Assembly (NCBI GenBank): GCA_964411125.1
Contig: CAYPJU010000020.1
Location: forward strand, 1-64,000
DNA: 64,000 nucleotides
Origin: JBFIHF01 sp964411125
GTDB lineage: Bacteria; Myxococcota_A; Bradymonadia; Bradymonadales; Bradymonadaceae
Reading direction: 5' to 3'
Part shown: positions 57,484 to 64,000 of the stretch, piece after piece
Position numbering within the stretch: the first letter of the stretch is position 1
How the letters are laid out: each line of letters opens with the position of its first letter
Program-made: the position numbers and the translations under genes
The notes under the pieces: model-generated
What the model was told of the DNA's origin: nothing
The model's input: only the letters and a program-made list of their open reading frames with translations
Databases searched by the model: none

Positions 57484-58800
57484 ATGGAAAATCCACACGT
57501 CATCATCGTAGGCGCAGGCTTCGCCGGACTCAATGCCGCGAAGGAACTCGCCCACACCAACGTCCACATCACCCTGGTGGACCGGCAAAACCATCATCTG
57601 TTCCAGCCTCTCCTTTATCAGGTCGCGACGGCCGTCTTGTCTACCCAGGACATCGCCGCGCCGATCCGAAAGGTGCTCAAGAGCCAGAAGAACGCGACCG
57701 TGCTGATGGACGAGGTGGTCGATTTCGATCTCGAACGACAGATCGTGCACACCGCGACGCTCGAGCTCGAGTACGATTTCCTGATCGTGGCGGCGGGAGT
57801 GCGTACACACTACTTCAAGCCGGAGTGGGAGGAGTTCGCCCCGGGCCTCAAGTCGCTCGAAGATGCGATGGAAATTCGCCGTCGCGTTCTGCTCGCGTAC
57901 GAGGCTGCGGAGCGGGAGCAGGACCCGGCACGTCGACGTGAGTGGCTCAACTTCGCCGTCGTGGGGGCGGGCCCCACCGGGGTCGAACTCGCGGGTGCGC
58001 TCGCCGAGATCGCGACGCGGACGCTCACCGCCAACTTCCGAACCTTCGACCCGAGCGACGCCCGCGTCTACCTGATCGAGGGCCAGGAAGACGTGATGCC
58101 GGCGTTCCCTTCCAAGCCGCTTCGAAAGAGCGCCCGGGAGCAGTTGGAAGATCTCGGTGTGATCGTCGAGACCGGCGTGCTGATTTCTGGGCTCGGCGAG
58201 GATTGCATCGAGCTGTCGGACGGTCGCGTCATCCCCTGCCGGACGGTGCTATGGGCTGCCGGGATTCGAGGGGAAGGGATCGGTGAGAAGCTCGGCGTCG
58301 AGCTCGACAAGGCAGGGCGAGTGAAGGTCGCGGCCGACCTGACGATCCCGGGCTACTCCAACGTCTTCGTCGCCGGAGACCTCGCGGCTTGCACCGACGT
58401 CGAAGGCGTCGAGGTCCCGGGCCTCGCGCCAGCCGCGCTCCAGATGGGGGTCCACGCCGCCAACAACATTCGCCGCGCGATCGGGGGGCGCGAGCCGTCC
58501 GGGTTCCGATACGTCGACAAGGGGCAGATGGCGACGATCGGACGGTCCAAAGCGATCGCGATGTCGGGACCGCTACGCTTCTCGGGCTTCGTCGCGTGGC
58601 TCGCCTGGCTCTTCATCCACGTCCTCTACCTGATCGACTTCCGCAACAAGTTCATGGTGATCCTGGAGTGGTCCTACAGCTACCTCACCTGGCAGAAGGC
58701 GGCGCGCGTCGTGATCCACAGCCCCCGGGCGCTCCCGGCGCCGCTCGAGGCGCCCGACGAGGAAGACCTACACGAACAGGAGGCGGACATCGCCGTGTGA
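57484..58800 (+). CDS. ndh: Type II NADH dehydrogenase (NDH-2)
   Basis: 438 residues. FAD site at the N-terminus (VIIVGAGFAGLNAAKEL), NADH site VVGAGPTGVELAGALAE in the middle, and a second FAD motif NVFVAGDLAA. The C-terminal part (FVAWLAWLFIHVLYLIDFRNKF and the helix after it) is the amphipathic membrane-anchoring region of NDH-2 enzymes. It transfers electrons from NADH to the quinone pool without pumping protons. It is monocistronic by its setting: a divergent kinase gene upstream and a convergent gene 4 bp beyond its stop. Confidence 0.9.
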   Translation: MENPHVIIVGAGFAGLNAAKELAHTNVHITLVDRQNHHLFQPLLYQVATAVLSTQDIAAPIRKVLKSQKNATVLMDEVVDFDLERQIVHTATLELEYDFLIVAAGVRTHYFKPEWEEFAPGLKSLEDAMEIRRRVLLAYEAAEREQDPARRREWLNFAVVGAGPTGVELAGALAEIATRTLTANFRTFDPSDARVYLIEGQEDVMPAFPSKPLRKSAREQLEDLGVIVETGVLISGLGEDCIELSDGRVIPCRTVLWAAGIRGEGIGEKLGVELDKAGRVKVAADLTIPGYSNVFVAGDLAACTDVEGVEVPGLAPAALQMGVHAANNIRRAIGGREPSGFRYVDKGQMATIGRSKAIAMSGPLRFSGFVAWLAWLFIHVLYLIDFRNKFMVILEWSYSYLTWQKAARVVIHSPRALPAPLEAPDEEDLHEQEADIAV

Positions 58801-58804
58801 GGCG

Positions 58805-59992
58805 TCAGCGCGAGACGGTCCAGCCCGCGATCGCCCAGGTCCGTGGATCCACGGCACCTACCGGGTCGAGCATCGCGCGACCCGCACCATTGGGCGGGTT
58901 GATGTCCGCAAACGCGGCGTGCGGACAGCCAAAAATCACGACGTCGCTCCGCTCCAGTAGAATTTCGGGCACCCCTCCGTCGGAAGGGTCGTGGGAGTCG
59001 ACCCGATAGCCCTGATTCTCGAGCTCCCCGATCAACGCGACCGCCGGTGAACTCTCGTCGAGGTGGGAGTCGCGGTATCGAACGCCCGGTTTGTAGGTCG
59101 TCCCCAGAACGGCGACTCGTTCGGCCCCGGGAACCAGCTCTCGCATTCGGGCGACGAGCGCGCGCGGCATGTCGACGTTGAGCTTGCGAGCGCCCGAGGC
59201 GACCGGGCTCGTTCCGTTGCGGGAAGCCCAGGCGAGCGCCATGGGCAGACACTTTCCGCCGACCCCGAGTCCGGGGCGCAGCATGTTGACCCGCGGATGC
59301 GTGTTCGCCAGCTCGACGATGCGAAACGGGTCGATCCCTTCGTCGCGCGCGTGCGTGGCGAGCTCGTTTGCGAAGGCGATCTCGGCTGCGCGCGAGGCGT
59401 TCTCGGCGAGCTTCGTGAACTCGGCCTCTCGAGCGGTGCAGCGGATCGTCGGTGCCCCCAGCCTCGCGTAGAGTTCGATCGCGGCGGTGGTCGCCTTGGG
59501 CGTCGTCCCTCCGACGAGCCGCGGAGACGACTGGATCTCTTCGAGAATTCTGCCGGGCGCGGCGCGCTCGGGACAGTGTGCGACCAGGAGGCTCGGTGTT
59601 TCCTGCTGCAGCTCGGCGGTCGTCCCTGGCGGCACCGTGGATTCGATCACCAGGAGCGCTCCTTCGCGCGCTCGGACCGCGACCGATCGCCCGACGCGAA
59701 TCACTGGAGCTCCGCTGCAGATGCCGTCCACCAGCGTGCCGACCGACAGGATCCACGCGTCGACATCGGCCCCGTCGAACGTCATCTCGGCCTGCAGCTT
59801 GATGGCGTCGAGCGCAGTGTCCGTCAGCCCCGGTTCGTCGTGCGGGAGATCGCGAAAGCGGATCGCGCGAAGCACGTCGGGGTCGGCGTCGACTCCGATC
59901 ACCTCGCAACCCGCGCGGGCGAAGGCGACCGCCGTCGGCAGCCCGATTCGCCCCAGCCCGACGACGCAGACCGTCGTCAATTGACGATCCAC
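58805..59992 (-). CDS. UDP-sugar dehydrogenase (UDP-N-acetylmannosamine dehydrogenase-like)
   Basis: 395 residues. An N-terminal NAD-binding Rossmann fold (VCVVGLGRIGLPTAVAF) leads into the dimerisation core. The catalytic signature is FTKLAENASRAAEIAFANE with Lys194 and Asn198, and GVGGKCLPM with Cys248. The C-terminal UDP-binding domain closes it. The HCxP motif of the family has Lys for the usual His, which occurs in some members. Such enzymes make uronic acids for capsule or O-antigen. Its start overlaps the end of the MopE-like lipoprotein gene by 16 bp. Confidence 0.8.
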   Translation of the reverse strand: MDRQLTTVCVVGLGRIGLPTAVAFARAGCEVIGVDADPDVLRAIRFRDLPHDEPGLTDTALDAIKLQAEMTFDGADVDAWILSVGTLVDGICSGAPVIRVGRSVAVRAREGALLVIESTVPPGTTAELQQETPSLLVAHCPERAAPGRILEEIQSSPRLVGGTTPKATTAAIELYARLGAPTIRCTAREAEFTKLAENASRAAEIAFANELATHARDEGIDPFRIVELANTHPRVNMLRPGLGVGGKCLPMALAWASRNGTSPVASGARKLNVDMPRALVARMRELVPGAERVAVLGTTYKPGVRYRDSHLDESSPAVALIGELENQGYRVDSHDPSDGGVPEILLERSDVVIFGCPHAAFADINPPNGAGRAMLDPVGAVDPRTWAIAGWTVSR

Positions 59993-61455
59993 CCGAGAGC
60001 GTAGTCGGCTCCCTCGCCGTTGTAGTCACGAAGCTCGAGGAAGTGTCTGCCGGTGTGGCTGGTGGTGTGGTTGAGGGTCTCCAGGGCGGAGAAGGTCTCG
60101 GCCGATTTCTCCACGGTGTAGACGTTGTCGCCGTCGGGGTCGGTCCACAGGAAGAGGTCGACGTCGAAGTCGTCGAACAGTCCCTCGAACTCCTCCATCT
60201 GGATGGTGATCGACGTACCGTTCATGATCTCGCCCATGTCCCACCAGTCGGAGACGCGGTTCTGCGGGCCTCCGAACGAGTGGCAGAGCGAAGCGTAGAC
60301 CGCCCAGTTGGCGGGGTAGGGGAACGCCGTCTGGATCGACTGGTTCGGCGCGAAGTAGTCCTCGTATCCGCAGCGAACGGTGTTCTCTTCGACGAGGCCC
60401 ACGCGGAAGAACGTCTCGGTCTGATCCTTGTTGATCACCTCGAGGCGGAACTCGGTGCCCGCATTCCCGTCCACGTAGATGATGACCCCGTCTTCGTTGT
60501 TCGGGTCGAGGTCGACCTCGAGCGACTGGTCGACGTAGCCCTTCACGCGGACGTCCGAGAGGATCTCGGGGTAGGCCACGGTGAGTCGATAGTCCTTGTT
60601 CGGCTGCACCTGCAGGTCGAGCCAGTCGGTCTCGCCGGGGCAGAGCAGGCCGAAGTACTCGTCGCCCGGCGTGACGGGCGAGGCGGTCGCCGAGGAGTCG
60701 TTGGGTTCGTTCGGGTCGCTGCTGCACGCGGTGCAGGCGCCGTTGTTGTCGACGATGCCGTCGCAATCGTTGTCCAGGCCGTCGCACACCTCGGCGCTCC
60801 CCATCGGCGGCGAGGCGTTGCATTCGGTGTCGGCGCCGCCGGCGGCACAGACGAGCGTACCGGTGGCGCTGCACGTCCCGGAGCCGACGGTGCAGCTCAT
60901 ACCGATCGGGAAATCCTCGTCGGTCTGTCCGTCACAATCGTTGTCCGCGCCGTCACACGTCTCGGTGCCGTCGGGATTGATGCTCGCGTCGGAGTCGTCG
61001 CAGTCGGGGCCGGCGTCGCACAGGGCGCCGTAGGTGTCGCCGTCGTTGTCGACGCAACCCTGCGGAACTTCGCACGCCCCATCGACACACGCTTCTTCCG
61101 CTCCGCACGCGGTGATCGCCCCCCAGACTCGGCAAAACGTGACGGGGTCGTCCTCGCATCCCTGGACACCGTTCTGCTGGCAGCGAACCTGTCCCGGCAT
61201 GCATTCGTCCCGGCACGTCGTCAGCCCGTTGTCGGGCTCGTCGCCCGCGTCGGTCGACCCCATGTCCGGTGTGCCGCCGGCGTCGCCAGATCCGCTGTCG
61301 TCGTCGTCCGATCCACCGTCGAATCCGGGGATCGGTGCTTCCTCACGCGGTTCTTCGCCGGGACCGAGGTCCGGGGCGGGAGCGACGTCGCTTCCGCTGC
61401 AGGCGGCGCAAGCGCTCAGGCACGCGATGAGCAGGAGATGGCGGATGATGAGCAT
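59977..61455 (-). CDS. MopE-like lipoprotein with metal-binding repeats
   Basis: 492 residues. A lipoprotein signal with Cys at 12, 16 and 19 (lipidation at Cys19 fits AAC). An Asp/Gly/Pro linker, then Cys-rich DxDxDG repeats (CVDNDGDTYG, DCDDSDASINPDGTETCDGADNDCDG, EVCDGLDNDCDGIVDN) of the MopE/putative-metal-binding type. The C-terminal half is beta-rich (bacterial pre-peptidase C-like: DPNEPNDSSATA, DWLDLQV, DVDLFLWTD). Ca2+ binding is likely. It is upstream of and overlapping the sugar-dehydrogenase gene, an odd pairing that may be only compact packing. Confidence 0.8.
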   Translation of the reverse strand: MLIIRHLLLIACLSACAACSGSDVAPAPDLGPGEEPREEAPIPGFDGGSDDDDSGSGDAGGTPDMGSTDAGDEPDNGLTTCRDECMPGQVRCQQNGVQGCEDDPVTFCRVWGAITACGAEEACVDGACEVPQGCVDNDGDTYGALCDAGPDCDDSDASINPDGTETCDGADNDCDGQTDEDFPIGMSCTVGSGTCSATGTLVCAAGGADTECNASPPMGSAEVCDGLDNDCDGIVDNNGACTACSSDPNEPNDSSATASPVTPGDEYFGLLCPGETDWLDLQVQPNKDYRLTVAYPEILSDVRVKGYVDQSLEVDLDPNNEDGVIIYVDGNAGTEFRLEVINKDQTETFFRVGLVEENTVRCGYEDYFAPNQSIQTAFPYPANWAVYASLCHSFGGPQNRVSDWWDMGEIMNGTSITIQMEEFEGLFDDFDVDLFLWTDPDGDNVYTVEKSAETFSALETLNHTTSHTGRHFLELRDYNGEGADYALGWIVN

Positions 61456-61682
61456 GGGAGCCTCGATGTCCGTCTTGCCGGGGCGCGAGTTTTATCAGAG
61501 CGGCAGGTCGGAATCAAAGCTCGGCTGCCTCGAAGGGCCGTCCCGAACGCAGTTTCGAATCTCGACTCCACAAGCGCTCGAGCGTGCCGATGTTGTGGCG
61601 ACGAATCGCCAAAGGTGCTACCAAACCGCCGAATTCACGCACCGCCGCGCCCCCCGAAAACACGTGGTGCAGGAGCCACTTC

Positions 61683-62990
61683 ATGTCGAACGCCGCCGAT
61701 CAACTCGCTCAGAAATTCTCGACCCACGACGCGACCGTCGCCGTCATCGGGCAGGGCTACGTCGGGCTTCCGCTCGCCATGGAGCTCGTCCGCGCCGGGT
61801 TCCGCTGCATCGGCGTCGATCTCTCCGAAGAGAAGGTTCGCGCGCTCAACGACGGCGAGAGCTACATTTTCGACATCTCGAACGACGAGCTTCGGCAGGC
61901 GCTCGACTCGGGCCTCTACGAGGCGACGACCGACTACGCGAAGGTCGCCGAAGCGGACGCGGTCTCGATCTGTGTCCCGACGCCGCTGCGCAAGACTCGC
62001 GATCCCGACATCTCGTACATCCAGGCTTCGGCTCGAGCGATGGCGCCGCACCTGAGCGGCCCGGTCCTCGTGATCCTGGAGTCGACGACCTACCCCGGCA
62101 CGACCGAAGAAGTCCTCGTCCCGATCCTGGAGGAGAGCGGCCTCGAGCTCGACGAGCAGCTCTTCGTCGCGTTCAGCCCCGAGCGCGTCGACCCCGGCAA
62201 CGCGCGCTACGGCCTGCGCAACACGCCGAAGGTCGTCGGGGGGGTCACCCCGAACTGCACCCGTCTCATCGAGGCCCTCTACGGTGAGGTCGTCGAGAAC
62301 GTGCACCCCGTCGGGAGCGCGTCGGAGGCGGAGCTCGTCAAACTGCTCGAGAACACTTTCCGCGCCGTCAACATCGCGCTCGTCAACGAGATGGCGATGA
62401 TGTGCGACCGGATGGACATCGACATCTGGAACGTCATCGAGGCGGCGGCCACGAAGCCTTTCGGTTTCATGCCGTTCTTCCCGGGCCCCGGCATCGGCGG
62501 GCACTGCATCCCCCTCGATCCGACTTATCTTTCTTGGAAGGCGAAGTCGTTCGGGTTCTACAACCGCTTCATCGAGCTCGCGACCGACATCAACGGCAAC
62601 ATGCCGCGGTTCGTCGTCAACAAGCTGGTCCGCGAACTCAACCGGCGCGGGATCGGGCTCGGCGGCGCGAAGATTCTGCTGCTCGGGGTCGCCTACAAGT
62701 CGAACATCAACGACCTGCGGGAGAGCCCGGCGCTCGACATCTGGCAGCTCCTGACGGCCGAGTGGGGGGCCGAGGTCGCCTACCACGACGAGTACATCGA
62801 CCGCGTCGACCTCTTCGACGCGACGTCGGTGGCGATCGACCCGGCCTCGCTCGCCGAGTTCGATGCCGTCGTCATCACGACGCGTCACGACGGCGTCGAC
62901 TACGATGCGGTGGTGGAGCACTCGAGCCTGGTGCTCGACACGCGCAATGCGCTACCGAACGGTCAGCCAGACCACGTCGTCCGGCTCTGA
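61683..62990 (+). CDS. wbpA: UDP-N-acetylglucosamine 6-dehydrogenase-like (WbpA family)
   Basis: 435 residues from the ATG at 61683. Rossmann motif GQGYVGLPLAMEL, then SICVPTPLRKTRDPDISY, ESTTYPGTTEE, SPERVDPGN, KLLENTFRAVNIALVNE and PGPGIGGHCIPLDP with catalytic Cys275. The ATKPFGFMPFFPGPG stretch is closest to WbpA-type enzymes, which make UDP-GlcNAcA for surface polysaccharide. A second, diverged dehydrogenase of the family is at 58805, so the region may serve polysaccharide synthesis; no glycosyltransferase is visible here. Its stop converges with the next gene 6 bp away. Confidence 0.85.
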   Translation: MSNAADQLAQKFSTHDATVAVIGQGYVGLPLAMELVRAGFRCIGVDLSEEKVRALNDGESYIFDISNDELRQALDSGLYEATTDYAKVAEADAVSICVPTPLRKTRDPDISYIQASARAMAPHLSGPVLVILESTTYPGTTEEVLVPILEESGLELDEQLFVAFSPERVDPGNARYGLRNTPKVVGGVTPNCTRLIEALYGEVVENVHPVGSASEAELVKLLENTFRAVNIALVNEMAMMCDRMDIDIWNVIEAAATKPFGFMPFFPGPGIGGHCIPLDPTYLSWKAKSFGFYNRFIELATDINGNMPRFVVNKLVRELNRRGIGLGGAKILLLGVAYKSNINDLRESPALDIWQLLTAEWGAEVAYHDEYIDRVDLFDATSVAIDPASLAEFDAVVITTRHDGVDYDAVVEHSSLVLDTRNALPNGQPDHVVRL

Positions 62991-62996
62991 GGATCT

Positions 62997-63614
62997 TCAG
63001 CGCACCACCTGGTCGAGCCGCAGGGCGACCCCGACCAGGTATTCCACGCTCGCCTCCACGCCCGCGCCGTCGATCGAGTCACGCTCGAGCACGCGCAACC
63101 TGCCGTCTCGCACCCAGGTGCCCGCGAACGTCTCTTGCACCTCGAGCAGCAGCATGCGCACCCTCCGGTCCGCGAGGAGTTCCCGCAGCTCGGGCGTCAG
63201 CGGCGAGCCGAGATCGAAGGCGCCGTCGAAGACCGGATCGCCGGTATCTGGCGCGCCGATGGTGATGATCTCGGGGAGCTGCCCGAGGCCCTCCGGCGTG
63301 ATGGGGGTCGCACTTCGGCGAATCTCCCGGGCCGCCGCGTCGCTCATCTCGAGGCCCCGGAACGAAGACGGGAGCGCCATCTCGATGTCCGAGTAGTAGA
63401 CGAAGTTGCTCTTCTTGCCGGTCCCCATCTGCCGCCGCAACAGCGTGCGTTCCAATGTGTACCCGTCGAGCTGCAGCGTCCGCTGGCCCTGCTCCTCGAG
63501 CGCGTTCGGCTCGAAGTGCTCGCCGCGCCGCACGAGCTGGAGCGCCCCGATGAACAGCCCGATCATCATCGCGAAACTGAGGAGCAGTACGAAGATGACG
63601 ATCGCGACGTTCAT
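62997..63614 (-). CDS. Single-helix membrane protein of unknown function
   Basis: 205 residues. One N-terminal transmembrane helix (about 4-26) and a soluble domain with the pattern RTLQLDGYTLERTLLRRQMG..NFVYYSDIEMALPSSF, then a segment with PITPEGLGQLPEIITIGAPD. No family was recognised. It is convergent with the sugar-dehydrogenase gene, and the intergenic spacing suggests a stand-alone unit. Confidence 0.6.
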   Translation of the reverse strand: MNVAIVIFVLLLSFAMMIGLFIGALQLVRRGEHFEPNALEEQGQRTLQLDGYTLERTLLRRQMGTGKKSNFVYYSDIEMALPSSFRGLEMSDAAAREIRRSATPITPEGLGQLPEIITIGAPDTGDPVFDGAFDLGSPLTPELRELLADRRVRMLLLEVQETFAGTWVRDGRLRVLERDSIDGAGVEASVEYLVGVALRLDQVVR

Positions 63615-63860
63615 TTCGTCGAAGTTCCGAAAAGACAGGGGGTTGCACGGAACGGCATTGTGCGCCTATCGATCCGCGACCACAAGGGCGCGAGTTCGTC
63701 GGGGATGCGCCCCCACGCTGTCCGCTCGCCGCCGACCGCCATCGTGGCGACGCGAACTCTCGGACACGACCGGCTTCGTCTCCGCCCCACCGAAAGGTAC
63801 GATGACGCAGTCGCGCGTTCGCGGTTCGTCGCGAACCGAAGATTCGAGCTACGGCCCCCG
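63615..63860. other. Divergent intergenic region
   Basis: 246 bp between the membrane protein (minus) and the RuvC-like gene (plus). Short open frames on both strands do not resemble any family, and no convincing promoter is seen. Confidence 0.4.
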
Positions 63861-64000
63861 ATGAGACTTCTCGCGATCGACCTCGGACTCCGCACGGGGT
63901 TTGCCCTCTACGAAGACGGACGCCTCGTCGCGCACCGGTCCACCCGGTTTCCCTCGCGCTCGGCGATCAAGAGCGCGGCGTGGTCGGTGCTTCGCGAATT
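63861..64000 (+). CDS. RuvC/RNase H-fold protein, 5' end only
   Basis: The frame from the ATG at 63861 runs off the window edge. The 46 visible residues start MRLLAIDLGLRTGFALYEDG, the first beta-hairpin of the RNase H-like fold with the catalytic Asp (RuvC, YqgF and similar proteins). Too little is visible to name the family; a junction resolvase-like or related nuclease is the best guess. The reading is direct, the function is inferred. Confidence 0.5.
   Translation, partial: MRLLAIDLGLRTGFALYEDGRLVAHRSTRFPSRSAIKSAAWSVLRE

Overview
The window is about 64 kb of GC-rich bacterial chromosome, densely coded, with no rRNA, tRNA, phage, transposase or CRISPR array that I can see. The gene style points to a myxobacterium-like lineage (Myxococcota or Bradymonadia-type; this is inference). 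The signs are seven eukaryotic-like Ser/Thr protein kinases, thrombospondin type 3 (TSP3) repeat proteins including one with a MYXO-CTERM-like tail, lipoproteins with long Asn/Gly/Asp linkers, EGF and fibrinogen-like modules, a roadblock/LC7 protein, and DUF4388/AgmX-type proteins.

Layout: 0-5 kb holds an EGF/fibrinogen-like lipoprotein, then a minus-strand pair (Gfo/Idh/MocA oxidoreductase and alpha/beta hydrolase lipoprotein). 5-12 kb holds a small secreted acidic protein, a membrane-anchored protein made of three tandem DsbA-like domains, a ChaN-type lipoprotein, an OmpA/TSP3 porin, and a free-standing GyrA C-terminal-domain-like protein coupled to it. 12-18 kb holds a membrane Ser/Thr kinase, a membrane-anchored pseudo-receiver/DUF4388/TPR protein, and tsaD. 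18-29 kb (minus) is one apparent five-gene operon: OmpA/TSP3 protein, TSP3 surface protein, then three paralogous receptor kinases. Each kinase carries an extracytoplasmic domain resembling PHB-depolymerase/CE1 esterases that has lost its catalytic Ser and His. 29-31 kb holds an AgmX-like secreted protein bracketed by copies of a short repeat. 31-38 kb (minus) is an ion-homeostasis operon: a CPA2-type antiporter, a 1532-residue fusion of a second CPA2-type antiporter to a long helical region and a P-loop ATPase/winged-helix module, and an MscS-like channel.

38-49 kb holds a roadblock protein, a kinase with C-terminal membrane helices, a lipoprotein with four degenerate beta-repeats, and a minus-strand run of PEGA lipoprotein, vWA-like lipoprotein, PH-like membrane protein, Ca/Na exchanger and a polytopic Ser/Thr kinase. 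49-56 kb is a TetR-controlled efflux operon (TetR, membrane-fusion lipoprotein, and one polypeptide joining an RND pump to a TolC-like outer-membrane factor). It is preceded by three palindromic operators spaced exactly 35 bp apart. 56-64 kb holds a tail-anchored kinase, a type II NADH dehydrogenase, two nucleotide-sugar dehydrogenases, a MopE-like lipoprotein, a membrane protein of unknown function and the 5' end of a RuvC-like gene.

The best candidates for something undescribed are the triple pseudo-esterase kinase operon (18.2-29.3 kb) and the antiporter-ATPase fusion (31.8-36.4 kb). Next come the RND-outer-membrane-factor fusion, the triple DsbA protein and the stand-alone gyrase pinwheel protein. 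All family assignments were made by reading motifs; no database search was run.
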